Below, piece after piece: positions 7,174 to 16,908 of a stretch of DNA of 47,295 bases. The number at the start of each line of letters is the position of its first letter. The first letter of the stretch is position 1. The notes under the pieces were generated by a model that was given only the letters and a program-made list of their open reading frames with translations, made no database searches and was not told the origin of the DNA. Origin of the DNA: Bacteroidales bacterium (lineage in GTDB: Bacteria > Bacteroidota > Bacteroidia > Bacteroidales > WCHB1-69); NCBI GenBank assembly GCA_017962845.1, contig JAGCUN010000010.1, forward strand, positions 1 to 47,295, read 5' to 3'. A program made the position numbers and the translations under genes.

Positions 7174-9324
7174 TTACTTCACAATCTCCATCTCGTTGAT
7201 GAAGCGTTTCGCACCGGCAAACTTGTCGATGACGAACAGCACGTAACGGATGTCAACGCAGATGCAACGCTGCAGTTCGGTGTCGAAGATGATGTCGCTG
7301 CACAATGCCTCGATGTTGCCGTCGAAAGCACAGCCGATGAGCTCGCCATTGCCGTTCAAAACCGGACTGCCGGAGTTACCGCCGGTGATGTCGTTGTTGG
7401 TGATGAAGCACACCGGCAACTTGCCGTCCTTCATGGCATACTGGCCAAAGTCTTTGTCGAGGATGAGTTTCTTCAGTTTCGGGTTCACGTCGAACTCGGG
7501 GTCGTTCGGAATCTCTTTCTCGAGAATACCTTCAGCAGTGGTGTAGTGCAAGTACTGCACACCGTCTGACGGATAGTAGTCGCACACAGTGCCGTAGGTG
7601 CAGCGCATGGTGGAGTTGGCATCCGGATACATGGCCTGACCTTTCTGCATGTCCATCAAAGCAGCCATGTAGATACGGCGCGGGGTGGTGAGCTTGTTGT
7701 TGGCGCTCATATAAACACCTTGATATTTAAGAATATGCGCGAACATGGCTTTGTAATAGGTGTAGAGAGGATCGTTATCGATGGCTTTCTGTGAGGGTTT
7801 CGACAAATATTTGGTAAGATTGGCCTCGCTGCCATAGATCGACTTGTCCATGCAGGCTTTGGCAAAAGCGTCGAAGTCGCCTTTGTAGCTCTTGTTGATG
7901 TATTCGTAAATGCCTTCCGGTCTGTATTCGGTGGGCAGCTGCTGCATGAGGCGCAAGGTGGCGGCAATCACATTCTGCTCGGTCAGACGATCGGCACCGG
8001 TCATGTATTCGCGGTAGCTGTTGAGAATATTGTCCTTTTCGCTCTGAGAAGCGGCTTCGGTGGGCAGCTTGGGCAGGTTGTAGGGAGCGAACAACATCTT
8101 GGAGTTGCGGAGGCACATGTTGGTGTACATGAAAGCGCGCAAGGCCTGAGCGTCCACTTCGGCACAAGCTTTTTCAATTTTCTCTAACGGATTGCCATAA
8201 AGCTCTTTGCGCTTGTTGTCGGCGTTGATCCATTTCAGAAGTTCAGCTTCCTGAGCGGCTTTCTTATCGGCGATACCGAGCTTGATCAAGCTGGCATACT
8301 GGCCCTTCTGGTTCTTCCACATGTTCGACATGCTGGCGTAGTCGGAAGCGTAGGCGATACGCACCTCGTCGCGGGCGTTCATCTGCTCGCGGATGACGGG
8401 CAGGAGGACATCCAAAGCCTCGAAGATGGGCTTGTTCTGGCACTCCAAGGTCTGGCGCACCTCGTAGGAGGTCATGTAGCGGGTGGTGTGTCCGGGAACA
8501 CCCCAGATCATGGCGTAGTCGCCATAGTTGATGCCTTTCAGGCTGATGGGCAGCGAGTATTTGGGCTTCATCGGGACATTGTCCTTCGAATATTCGGCCG
8601 GACTTCCATCAGGAGCCGTGTAGATACGGAACATGGAGAAGTCGCCGGTGTGGCGGGGCCATACCCAGTTGTCGGTCTCATCGCCGAATTTGCCGATGCT
8701 GCTCGGGGGAGCACCCACCAGACGCACGTCGCGATAAACCTCATACACAAACATATAGTATTCATTGCCATCGAAGAAATCTTTGATAACGGCTTTGTAG
8801 CGGCCGTTCTCTTCAGCCTCGTTGATGAGGTCGGTAGAGACTTTCTTGATGGCTTTCTGGCGCTCTGAATTCTTGGTGTCGGCGGTCACGCCTTCCAAAA
8901 CCTTCGCTGTCACATCTTCCATGCGTACCAGGAAGGTGGCGGTAAGACCCGGGTTGGGAAGTTCTTCATCGTAGCTGGCTGCCCAGAAACCGTCTTTCAG
9001 GTAGTCGTGCTCGGTGGTGGAGTGGTCGGCGATGCTGGCATAGCCGCAGTGGTGGTTGGTGAGCATCAAGCCGTTGGTGGAGATGATCTCGCCGGTGCAG
9101 AAGTGCTGGCCGTCGTTGCCCAATTCTACGATGGCATCCTTGAGCGAGGAGTTGTTGATGTCCCACATCTGGTCAGCGGTCAGGTGAAGACCGAGGCTCT
9201 TCATGGTGGCGTAATTGTAGTCTTTTACGAACATGGGCAGCCACATGCCTTCATCCGGCGGATTGGTGGCGCCGGCCGTCAGAAACAGACAGGCGAGTAA
9301 AGGTAACAGAAAGAATTTTTTCAT
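7174..9324 (-). CDS. S46 family serine dipeptidyl-peptidase (DPP7-like)
   Basis: A secreted or periplasmic exopeptidase that removes dipeptides from peptide N-termini; 716 residues, the family's usual size. An N-terminal signal peptide is seen (MKKFFLLPLLACLFLTAGA). The chymotrypsin-like triad is visible as His92 in TNHHCG, Asp228 in HTGDFSMF and Ser651 in GGNSGSPV. Eighteen residues after the Ser sits Gly669 (CAFDGNIEAL). In P. gingivalis enzymes this position is Gly in DPP7 (hydrophobic preference) and Arg in DPP11 (acidic preference), so a DPP7-like specificity is inferred. It is the downstream member of a tandem pair, 22 bp after its paralogue, and ends before the terminator at 7090-7129. 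Confidence 0.95.
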   Translation of the reverse strand: MKKFFLLPLLACLFLTAGATNPPDEGMWLPMFVKDYNYATMKSLGLHLTADQMWDINNSSLKDAIVELGNDGQHFCTGEIISTNGLMLTNHHCGYASIADHSTTEHDYLKDGFWAASYDEELPNPGLTATFLVRMEDVTAKVLEGVTADTKNSERQKAIKKVSTDLINEAEENGRYKAVIKDFFDGNEYYMFVYEVYRDVRLVGAPPSSIGKFGDETDNWVWPRHTGDFSMFRIYTAPDGSPAEYSKDNVPMKPKYSLPISLKGINYGDYAMIWGVPGHTTRYMTSYEVRQTLECQNKPIFEALDVLLPVIREQMNARDEVRIAYASDYASMSNMWKNQKGQYASLIKLGIADKKAAQEAELLKWINADNKRKELYGNPLEKIEKACAEVDAQALRAFMYTNMCLRNSKMLFAPYNLPKLPTEAASQSEKDNILNSYREYMTGADRLTEQNVIAATLRLMQQLPTEYRPEGIYEYINKSYKGDFDAFAKACMDKSIYGSEANLTKYLSKPSQKAIDNDPLYTYYKAMFAHILKYQGVYMSANNKLTTPRRIYMAALMDMQKGQAMYPDANSTMRCTYGTVCDYYPSDGVQYLHYTTAEGILEKEIPNDPEFDVNPKLKKLILDKDFGQYAMKDGKLPVCFITNNDITGGNSGSPVLNGNGELIGCAFDGNIEALCSDIIFDTELQRCICVDIRYVLFVIDKFAGAKRFINEMEIVK

Positions 9325-9346
9325 AGAAAAATTTTTAAATGATTAA

Positions 9347-11479
9347 TTATTTAATTATGTTCATTTCATTGATAAAACGCTGAGCGCCAGCGAACTTGTC
9401 GATGACGAAGAGCACGTAACGGATATCAACGCAGATGCAGCGTTGCAGCTCGGTGTCGAAATAGATGTCGCTGCACAGTGCCTCGATGTTGCCGTCGAAA
9501 GCACAACCGATGAGCTCGCCATTGCCGTTCAGCACGGGGCTGCCGGAGTTACCGCCGGTGATGTCGTTGTCGGTGAGGAAGCACACGGGCAGTTTGCCAT
9601 TCTTCATCGCATACGGACCAAAGTCTTTGTCGAGGATGAGTTTCTTGAGCTTCGGGCTGACATCAAATTCGGGATCGCCGGGAATCTCTTTCTGGAGGAT
9701 ACCGTCGGCGGTGGTGAAATAGTTGTAGTGTACGCCGTCTTTCGGATAGTAGTCGCAAACCTTGCCGTAGGTGCAGCGCATGGTGGAGTTGGCATCGGGA
9801 TACATCGGCTTGCCCACATTCATCTCAAGAACAGCTTCCATATAGTTCTTGCGAGCCGTTTCGATATCATCATTGTATGCCCAATACGTAAAGATAGTGG
9901 CGAACAACTCTCTGTACATGGCCATACAAAAACCTTGAATCATATCTTTCTCTGCAATCTTGTTGGAGGGCTTGTTGAGATATTTCGTAAAGGCCTCTTC
10001 AGAAGTGTAGATGGAGGTGGCCACAACGTCTTTTGCGAAGGCATCGCAGTTGCCTTTATATTTGTCGCGAATATGATTGCAGAACTCAGGCTGGTCGTCA
10101 ACTGGCAGCGAGTACCACAATTTGGCGATGGCGGCCACGATCTTGGCCTCGGTGGCGGGGTCGGTGTTCTTCATATATTCACGATACTGGTTAAGCAGCA
10201 TAGTTTTCTCTTCTTCAGTGAATTTCTTCTGACCATCGGCGAGTGAAGCGTCCACATCGAGGGGAGCGCAGATGAGTTTCGACACCGTGAGGGTCAGGTT
10301 GGCATACATCAGGTGACGGAAAACGTTGACGGAGGCGTTGGCACAAACTTCCTTGATGGAGTCAACGGGATTGCCATACTTGTCCTTACGGGCTTTGGAG
10401 GCGTTGATCCATTTCAGCAGGTCGCGTTCCTCTTCTCTTTTCTTGTCGGCGATATGGAGGTCGGTAAGGCTGGAAAGCTCACCCTTCTGGTTTTTCCAGG
10501 TGTTGGCCATGCTGGCGTAGTCGGAGGCATATTTGATGCGCACCTCGTCGCGGGCGTTCATCTCCTCGCGGATCACAGGCAGTACGGCATCACAGAACTC
10601 AATGATGGGCTTGTTGGTGCTCTCGAGCTGGAACTCGATCTCGTTGGAGGTGAGGTAGCGGTTGGTGCTTCCCGGGATGCCCCATACCATGGCGAAGTCG
10701 CCCTCCTCAATGCCCTTCATGCTGATGGGCAGCGAGTATTTGGGTTTCATCGGCACATTCTCCTCAGCATATTCAGCCGGACTTCCATCAGGAGCCGTGT
10801 AGATACGGAACATCGAGAAGTCGCCGGTGTGGCGGGGCCATACCCAGTTGTCGGTCTCATCACCGAACTTGCCGATGCTGCTCGGGGGAGCACCCACCAA
10901 ACGCACATCACGATACACCTCGTAGATGAACATGAAATACTGGTTGCCATCGAAGAAATCCTTGATAGCCACAGTGTAACGTCCGTTCTCGCTGTACTCG
11001 TTCTTCAGCTCACTGATGATCTCATTTCTGCTGTCCTCATCGGAACCGGCCAGCACCTTCTGCGTCACATCTTCCATGCGGAGAAGGAAAGTGGCGGTCA
11101 TGCCGGGGTTGGGGAGCTCTTCCTTGTAGCTTGCCGCCCAAAATCCGTCTTTCAGGTAGTCGTGCTCGGTGGTGGAGTGGTCGGCGATGCTGGCATAACC
11201 ACAGTGGTGGTTGGTGAGCATCAGACCGTTCTCGGAGATGATCTCACCCGTGCAGAAATGACTGCCATCGTTGCCCAGCTCCACAATCGCGTCCTTCAGC
11301 GAGGAGTTGTTGATGTCCCACATCTGCTCAGCCGTCAGATGCAGCCCCATGTGCTTCATGGTGGCATAGTTGTAATCTTTCACAAACATAGGCAACCACA
11401 TGCCTTCATCAGGTGGATTGGTGGCACCCAACTGCGCAAACATAAAAGCGCAAATTGATAATAAAAATAGTTTTTTCAT
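9347..11479 (-). CDS. S46 family serine dipeptidyl-peptidase, tandem paralogue (DPP7-like)
   Basis: A 710-residue paralogue of the gene at 7174-9324, secreted by a signal peptide (MKKLFLLSICAFMFAQLGA). Triad residues are His92 (TNHHCG), Asp220 (HTGDFSMF) and Ser645 (GGNSGSPV), with Gly663 at the position that separates DPP7 from DPP11. The two proteins are near-identical over the first 130 and last 100 residues but differ clearly in the middle helical domain (about 140-560), where the substrate cleft is capped. Duplication followed by divergence of the specificity domain, or gene conversion of the ends, would explain this. The two genes probably share a transcript that may begin upstream of the 11537-13999 gene. 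Confidence 0.95.
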   Translation of the reverse strand: MKKLFLLSICAFMFAQLGATNPPDEGMWLPMFVKDYNYATMKHMGLHLTAEQMWDINNSSLKDAIVELGNDGSHFCTGEIISENGLMLTNHHCGYASIADHSTTEHDYLKDGFWAASYKEELPNPGMTATFLLRMEDVTQKVLAGSDEDSRNEIISELKNEYSENGRYTVAIKDFFDGNQYFMFIYEVYRDVRLVGAPPSSIGKFGDETDNWVWPRHTGDFSMFRIYTAPDGSPAEYAEENVPMKPKYSLPISMKGIEEGDFAMVWGIPGSTNRYLTSNEIEFQLESTNKPIIEFCDAVLPVIREEMNARDEVRIKYASDYASMANTWKNQKGELSSLTDLHIADKKREEERDLLKWINASKARKDKYGNPVDSIKEVCANASVNVFRHLMYANLTLTVSKLICAPLDVDASLADGQKKFTEEEKTMLLNQYREYMKNTDPATEAKIVAAIAKLWYSLPVDDQPEFCNHIRDKYKGNCDAFAKDVVATSIYTSEEAFTKYLNKPSNKIAEKDMIQGFCMAMYRELFATIFTYWAYNDDIETARKNYMEAVLEMNVGKPMYPDANSTMRCTYGKVCDYYPKDGVHYNYFTTADGILQKEIPGDPEFDVSPKLKKLILDKDFGPYAMKNGKLPVCFLTDNDITGGNSGSPVLNGNGELIGCAFDGNIEALCSDIYFDTELQRCICVDIRYVLFVIDKFAGAQRFINEMNIIK

Positions 11480-11499
11480 AAAATATAGTTTTAATTACT

Positions 11500-11536
11500 A
11501 ATTTTCAGTTTTCAATTTTCAATTCTCAATTTTCAT
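11500..11536. repeat. Intergenic repeat, copy 2 (core at 11516-11535)
   Basis: It contains the exact 20-nt core TTTTCAATTCTCAATTTTCA and an extra TTTTCAGTTTTCA unit. It fills the gap between the stop codon of the 820-residue protein (11537) and the start of the S46 gene (11479). Confidence 0.8.
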
Positions 11537-13999
11537 TTACTTACACGTTTTGCAGATGATGCTCTTCACTTCCTCATTATCGAAAATGACGATGGGCAGC
11601 TTGTCGAACAGTCCGCACAGACGGGCGGCGTCGCGCTCGGAGGCCAGCTTCACCGCCAGTGTCATGTTGCCGCTCATATACAGCTCTTCGCGCACTGCCA
11701 TCAATGAGATGAATGAGAAGAGGAAGTCGTTGGAGATGGACGGATCGTTGAGGAACGGCTCCATCAGACTCACCGCATACACGTAGTCGTTGTTTTTCAC
11801 GAAGATGGAGGCCAGCTTGTAGGCGTTTTCCCAAGAGGACATTACAGGGTTGCGAATGGCCTTGATCTTGTTGTAGGTGTTGTCAAGCAGGGTGGCACTC
11901 TCGGTGGTGGCGGGTGTGCTCTTCAGATAGTCAATGATTTGGAATTGGAATTCCATGTTGAGGTTGTTGACCTGCTCCTGCGGGATGTCTTTCAGCACGT
12001 AGAGACGGTCGATATTGGCCTGACGGATGCTGATGTCGTTGAGGTCGGCGAAGGGGGAGCCGGAGGCCACTTTCGCGACGGCATCATTGTACTGGGCCGT
12101 TGGGTTGGTGTTGTCGAGCTTGGTCACATCCAGCATCTCGGTGGCGGTGCGCACGTTCACGCCGCCGTCTGCCACGCTCTGCATGTAGAGCTTGTTGGTG
12201 AGGAAAGGCTGGTAGTTCTTGCCGTTGGGGATCTCCTGACGGATAGCGGCCTGAGTATTGTAGCGCTTGGCTTCCACCTCTTTGATCATGTACTGCTGGA
12301 TGGCCATGGCCAGTCCGAAGTTCTTGGCGGCCAGTGCGCGGTTGAACTTCGTCACGGCGAAAGTCTGCTCGTTATCGCCATCCACCTTGTAGCGGATGTG
12401 CAGCGTGATGACCGCGCAGCGTTCCTGTTTCAGATAGTCGGCGTCCAGCTCCTTGGCGATTTTGCCGCCGCTGGCTTTCAGCTTCGACACGGCCTGCGCC
12501 TTGGTGCCGATGGCCATTTCGCTGTAGGTGGGGTGGTTCACAATGTCTTTCTTGAACTGCTCCCAGCCGTCGTTATAGGTCACGGTCACCTCAAACTCTT
12601 TCTCTTTGAACTCCTGTTTGAGGGCGTTGGTGATGCTCTTGGCACGGCGCTCCTGGTTCTTCTGCGCAGTGGCGTCGCCCGAGAAGTTGAGCGAGTTGCC
12701 CACCACCATCTCGGCGCTCTCCACCACAAAAGCGGGCTCGTTGAGCGCTAACAGGTAGGGCTGGAGGTCGTCGATGGTGAGGTCGTATTTCTTGTCCTCG
12801 AAAGGAATGGTAACGGTGAGGGTGTTGCTCTCGGCTACAGGCACCCACTCACCGGCAGGCTTCACCGTGTTGACATCTTTGGCGAAATAAAGCGGCTCGG
12901 TATAGTTGGCGTTATTGCATTCAATTTTCTTTTTCAATACATTGCGGCACACATACTTACCATCTTTTACAATGATGATGTTGATGTCATACTCGGCATC
13001 GTCGGCAATCTCTTGCGGCACTTCAGCGATGGGGGAGAGGAGCTTGGTAGTCTTCTTTCCAGTGGCCTGATTCTCGTCGAGAATATCCTGGAAGGTGATG
13101 ATCTTGGTCATGTAGCCGTGGTTGGGACGGTCAAGGTCCACATTGTTCACCCCCTCGCACTCGTACTGGCTGTGCTGCACGAAGTCGAGCACGATGGCGT
13201 CGCCCTCTTTGCCGATAAGACGCTTCACGGCCTTGTTGTCATCATGGCTGAAATACACGACGCCGTCTTTCACCGACAGGCATTCGGAAAGCATCTCAAG
13301 TCCCTTTTCGGTCATACACTTCTTGCAGAGCTGTTCGTCGTAGCCGGCCAAGCCGAGTTTGGTGCGGGTGTAGGGAAGGTCTTTGCTGAGCTGGCGGGGC
13401 TTGCCGTTGTTGAAGGTGCGGTCGTTGGCCATGATGTATGAGGCATAGATGCTCTTCATGTATTTGTCGAATTCATAGCCGAATCCGATGTAGGTGTATT
13501 GGCGGTCGAGCAGCACGGCCGCAGTCTTGGCGTTCTTCAGAATAGGTTTGATGAGTTCGAGACAAACATCATAATAGGTGTAGTCCTTGTCGCCCAATGT
13601 GGCCTTGGCCTTCGACACAAGCTCTTTGCCGCTGGTGCCGAGCCCGTATTTCTTGAGACGCTGCTCGGTGGTGCGGTACGGGGCGAGGCCTTCTACCGTT
13701 TTTTCTTCCTTACTTGCTTCATACACAGCCTGATATGCAGCCGTTGAGTCAAGACGGATGTCGGTTTTCAAGGCCGGCTGGAAAGCATATTGCTCGCGGG
13801 CCGCATTCACCATATCCACCATGCATTCGTAGAGAATCTTGTGGCTGAAGTTGTTGGGAGCGAAATTTTTGACGTAATTCTTGTTGCTTTTCAACGCCTC
13901 AGGATTGAAATTCTCGTAAGGGTTTTCTGTTTGCGCAAAGCATAAATTACTGAAAATAAAGCAGGAAAGAACTGCCAAAAGGAAGAGTTTCTTCATCAT
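11537..13999 (-). CDS. Large secreted protein, unknown; possible CAP-like N-terminal domain
   Basis: An 820-residue protein with a signal peptide (cleavage probably after NLCFA, about residue 22). Residues ~55-190 loosely resemble a CAP/SCP domain: MVDMVNAAREQYAFQPAL at the first helix, and later VLLDRQYTYIGFGYEFDKY, like the family's 'yt-iGvG' strand; the His/Glu signature is not clear, so this is tentative. Residues ~390-600 contain beta-strands and an ERRAKSITNALKQEF helix reminiscent of OmpA-like domains. The C-terminal third is helical. It lies 57 bp upstream of the S46 pair on the same strand, so it may act with them in envelope protein turnover (inference). A near-match -7 box (TATTATTG, minus strand) lies about 35 bp upstream. 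Confidence 0.75.
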   Translation of the reverse strand: MMKKLFLLAVLSCFIFSNLCFAQTENPYENFNPEALKSNKNYVKNFAPNNFSHKILYECMVDMVNAAREQYAFQPALKTDIRLDSTAAYQAVYEASKEEKTVEGLAPYRTTEQRLKKYGLGTSGKELVSKAKATLGDKDYTYYDVCLELIKPILKNAKTAAVLLDRQYTYIGFGYEFDKYMKSIYASYIMANDRTFNNGKPRQLSKDLPYTRTKLGLAGYDEQLCKKCMTEKGLEMLSECLSVKDGVVYFSHDDNKAVKRLIGKEGDAIVLDFVQHSQYECEGVNNVDLDRPNHGYMTKIITFQDILDENQATGKKTTKLLSPIAEVPQEIADDAEYDINIIIVKDGKYVCRNVLKKKIECNNANYTEPLYFAKDVNTVKPAGEWVPVAESNTLTVTIPFEDKKYDLTIDDLQPYLLALNEPAFVVESAEMVVGNSLNFSGDATAQKNQERRAKSITNALKQEFKEKEFEVTVTYNDGWEQFKKDIVNHPTYSEMAIGTKAQAVSKLKASGGKIAKELDADYLKQERCAVITLHIRYKVDGDNEQTFAVTKFNRALAAKNFGLAMAIQQYMIKEVEAKRYNTQAAIRQEIPNGKNYQPFLTNKLYMQSVADGGVNVRTATEMLDVTKLDNTNPTAQYNDAVAKVASGSPFADLNDISIRQANIDRLYVLKDIPQEQVNNLNMEFQFQIIDYLKSTPATTESATLLDNTYNKIKAIRNPVMSSWENAYKLASIFVKNNDYVYAVSLMEPFLNDPSISNDFLFSFISLMAVREELYMSGNMTLAVKLASERDAARLCGLFDKLPIVIFDNEEVKSIICKTCK

Positions 14000-14033
14000 A
14001 TTAAATTTTTATTATTCTCTGTAAAAAACTTGC

Positions 14034-14073
14034 AATAATAAGATTTTTTTTCGAATAATAAGGACTTTTTTCG
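14034..14073. repeat. Two-copy 20-bp direct repeat
   Basis: AATAATAAGATTTTTTTTCG (14034-14053) is followed at once by AATAATAAGGACTTTTTTCG (14054-14073), 18 of 20 bases identical. It lies in the 112-bp spacer between the M16 gene and the 820-residue protein gene, whose promoter should be here. Confidence 0.6.
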
Positions 14074-14111
14074 ATGAGGAAAAAGATTTTTTTTGCAGAA
14101 AAAAGAAGGGG

Positions 14112-15386
14112 TTATTTCCCGACGGTGATGACGGTGAAATCCTCCTGGCGGATATGCTGCCGTGCCATCTCGCGGACCTCTTCAGCGGTGATGCTACGGA
14201 TGGTGTCGTGAAGCTGGCTAATGCGCTGTTCATCAGTGTGAAAATAACTCCACAAAATGTAGCTCTGCATGTATTGTACGGTGCCATCCACCGAGCGCAG
14301 CAACCTTCCCGACATGTAATTCCGAACCGTGTTGAGTTCTTCGTCGTCCACCAGCTCCGTTTGCAGCCGACTCATCTCGTCGAAACAGGCCTGCAAGGCC
14401 GCCTCCACCTTGTCATTGTTCACCTCGCAGTCGATGCTGTGAACGGCTCCATTGCGGTAGAAAAACGGGTAGCCGCTGATGCCATACGTGTAGCCGTTGC
14501 GCTCGCGCAGATTCTGCATGAGACGCGAACCGAAGTAGTTGCAAAACAGGGTGTTGACAAAGTTGAAAGCGTGCGCTTTTTTGTCTTGGTAATGAAGGGT
14601 GGGCTGGCACAGCACGATGGAGGTCTGGAGCACGTCGTTCCACGACTCGTGGATACGCTGCGGCGTGTAGCCGTCGCGTATGTCGGGAAGCAACGGGGCA
14701 GACTCTCCGTGCGCTATCTCCGCAAAGCATCGGGCGGTCAGTTCCAGCAGGTGCTCGTCGGCATGTCCGGCCATAAACAGTCGCACATTTTCCGCACAAC
14801 AGCTTTTTGCATGGTATTGCTGGAGGTTTTGTGTGGTAATCGCTTTGAAATCATTAAGTTCCAAAATTTTTCCATACGGAAATTGCGTACCAAAAAGATG
14901 ATGGAACATCAGCTGCGAGGAGCGGAAATCCACTTTCTTGCGGTGGTACTCCCAGTCCTTGATGGTTTTGGCACGGTACCGCTCCAGCTCGCGCTTCCGG
15001 AACTTCGGCGCAGTGAACAGCTCAGCCACCTGCGGGATGACTCGGCTCCCCTGGTTCACAGGAAATTGCAGGTTGAAGGTAATTTGCGACAGCCCGACGG
15101 TGACATTCAGCGAGGTGCCGTAGAAGTCGAGAAAATCCTCGAAAGTCTCCGCATTTTTGGTGGGATGACTCTCTCGGAGAAGGTCGTAGCAGAAGCCTGC
15201 CACCTTCTTTTGCGACTCATAGAGCGAGCCGGCGTTGATGACGATGGAGAGGTGGACCAGGTCGAGCTGCGGGTTGGGGAACCAGTACAGCGGGATGCCA
15301 TTGTCGAGGGTGAGCCGGCGGGGAGGCTCAAGGGAGATTTCACCCGTGGGATGGTAGGGCGGGGGTGTGGTGCGGTCGAGCAGCAT
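14112..15386 (-). CDS. M16 (pitrilysin) family protein lacking the zinc site
   Basis: A 424-residue homologue of processing-peptidase/M16B proteins. The N-terminal half aligns well (LTLDNGIPLYWFPNP; VHLSIVINAGSLYE), but where active members have HxxEH it reads AGFCYDLLRESH: the two His and the Glu are replaced by Gly64, Asp68 and Tyr67. The C-terminal half keeps the conserved Arg/Tyr motif (LMQNLRERNGYTYGISG), which in M16 dimers binds substrate opposite the metal site. It therefore looks like the non-catalytic subunit of a heterodimer, but no catalytic partner is adjacent. There is no signal peptide. It starts 2 bp after the cysS stop, so it is translated from the cysS transcript. Confidence 0.88.
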   Translation of the reverse strand: MLLDRTTPPPYHPTGEISLEPPRRLTLDNGIPLYWFPNPQLDLVHLSIVINAGSLYESQKKVAGFCYDLLRESHPTKNAETFEDFLDFYGTSLNVTVGLSQITFNLQFPVNQGSRVIPQVAELFTAPKFRKRELERYRAKTIKDWEYHRKKVDFRSSQLMFHHLFGTQFPYGKILELNDFKAITTQNLQQYHAKSCCAENVRLFMAGHADEHLLELTARCFAEIAHGESAPLLPDIRDGYTPQRIHESWNDVLQTSIVLCQPTLHYQDKKAHAFNFVNTLFCNYFGSRLMQNLRERNGYTYGISGYPFFYRNGAVHSIDCEVNNDKVEAALQACFDEMSRLQTELVDDEELNTVRNYMSGRLLRSVDGTVQYMQSYILWSYFHTDEQRISQLHDTIRSITAEEVREMARQHIRQEDFTVITVGK

Positions 15387-15388
15387 GG

Positions 15389-16870
15389 TTAGTTGAGTTC
15401 GTAGGTGGTGCCCTCCTTGGTGTCTTTCAGGGTGATGCCCATCTCGGTGAGTTTGTCGCGGATGAGGTCGGCAACAGCCCAGTTCTTGTTGGCTTTCGCG
15501 TCTTTGCGGATGTCGATGATGAGCGACATGAGCGCGTCGGTATATTGCGAACTGCCGCTGTCGGCCTCTTCTTTCATTCCTAAAATGTCGTAGAAGAAGG
15601 TCTGGAAATAGCGCGTCAGCAGGTCGAGGTCGGCGGCGGTGAGGGCGAGTTTGCCGTCACGCACCGAGTTGATGATGCGGGAGGCCTCGAACAGCTCGGC
15701 GATGAGGTTCGGGGTGTTGAGGTCGTCGTTCATCGCGTCGTAGCAGCGTTGTACCCACGCGGCGATGTCGGCGTCGGAGTGGTCGCCGGCCTTCAGTTTA
15801 GGCAGCAGCGCTGCGGCGGCATACAGTTTGCGCATACCCTTCTCGGCGGCCTGCAACGCCTCGTTCGAGAAGTCGAGCGTGCCGCGGTAGTGAGCCTGCA
15901 GCACGAAGAAACGGATGGTCATCGGCGAATAGGCCTGCTCCAGCAAATCGTGCTTTCCGGAGAAGAACTCGTTGAGGGTGATGAAGTTACCCAGCGATTT
16001 GCCCATCTTCTGACCATTAATCGTAATCATATTGTTGTGCATCCAGTACTTCACCGACTCCATGCCGTTGGCCACGGTGCTTTGGCACACCTCCGACTCG
16101 TGGTGCGGGAACAGCAGATCCATGCCGCCGCCGTGAATGTCGAATCTTTCTCCTAAATATTTGGTACTCATGGCGGTACATTCGATATGCCATCCCGGAA
16201 AACCATCGCTCCACGGCGAGGGCCAGCGCATGATGTGCTCCGGCGCGGCCTTCTTCCACAGGGCGAAATCAGCGGGATTGCGCTTCTCCTCTTGACCGTC
16301 CAATGTGCGGGTGTTGGCCAACAGCTCGTCGAGTTTGCGTCCCGACAGCTTGCCATAACCAAATTCTTTGTCGAATTTTGCCACATCAAAATATACGGAA
16401 CCTTCTGACACGTAAGCAAAACCAGCATCCAAGATGCGCTGCACCATGTTGATTTGCTCAATGATATGTCCGGAGGCACGCGGCTCTATAGAAGGTCTTT
16501 TCACGTTGAGCGCATCCATGGCGCGGTGGTAGCTGTCCATATAATATTGGGCCACCTCCATGGGTTCGAGCTGCTCCAAGCGTGCTTTCTTGGCGATTTT
16601 GTCCTCGCCGGAGTCGGCGTCCTGCTCCAAGTGCCCCACATCGGTGATGTTGCGCACGTAGCGCACCTTGTAACCGATATGCTGGAGGTAGCGGAACACG
16701 AGGTCGAAGGTGACGGCCGGACGGGCATGGCCCAGATGGGGCTCACCATATACGGTAGGACCGCAGACGTAAAGTCCCACATGAGGCGGGGTGAGCGGTT
16801 CAAAATGTTCTTTTTTCTTGGTAAGAGTGTTGTAAATTTCAAGGCGGGCTTGGTTGTCAGTGGCTTCCAT
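15389..16870 (-). CDS. cysS: Cysteinyl-tRNA synthetase
   Basis: A class I synthetase charging tRNA-Cys in the cytoplasm; 493 residues, normal length. Motifs: [14 protein letters not shown] with the zinc-ligand Cys36 and the HIGH-equivalent HLGH at 45-48; GWHIECTAM and [10 protein letters not shown] (further zinc ligands Cys231 and the His/Glu group); and the KMSKS-equivalent KMGKS at 288-292. The start [14 protein letters not shown] (16870) matches the family and follows a -7 box 31 bp upstream; the longer in-frame extension is AT-rich and crosses that promoter. The M16-like gene follows with a 2-bp gap. Confidence 0.97.
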   Translation of the reverse strand: MEATDNQARLEIYNTLTKKKEHFEPLTPPHVGLYVCGPTVYGEPHLGHARPAVTFDLVFRYLQHIGYKVRYVRNITDVGHLEQDADSGEDKIAKKARLEQLEPMEVAQYYMDSYHRAMDALNVKRPSIEPRASGHIIEQINMVQRILDAGFAYVSEGSVYFDVAKFDKEFGYGKLSGRKLDELLANTRTLDGQEEKRNPADFALWKKAAPEHIMRWPSPWSDGFPGWHIECTAMSTKYLGERFDIHGGGMDLLFPHHESEVCQSTVANGMESVKYWMHNNMITINGQKMGKSLGNFITLNEFFSGKHDLLEQAYSPMTIRFFVLQAHYRGTLDFSNEALQAAEKGMRKLYAAAALLPKLKAGDHSDADIAAWVQRCYDAMNDDLNTPNLIAELFEASRIINSVRDGKLALTAADLDLLTRYFQTFFYDILGMKEEADSGSSQYTDALMSLIIDIRKDAKANKNWAVADLIRDKLTEMGITLKDTKEGTTYELN

Positions 16871-16900
16871 AATCAATTTATTTTTCTTAAAAAACGGCTG

Positions 16901-16908
16901 CAAAGATA
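16901..16908 (-). promoter_or_regulatory. -7 box of the cysS promoter
   Basis: Minus-strand TATCTTTG fits TAnnTTTG. Its position downstream of the longest in-frame ORF start supports choosing the shorter cysS start at 16870. Confidence 0.6.

Noticed and set aside
14154..15392. A 412-codon open frame on the plus strand
   Set aside because: It is antisense to the M16-like gene, which has clear homology and context.
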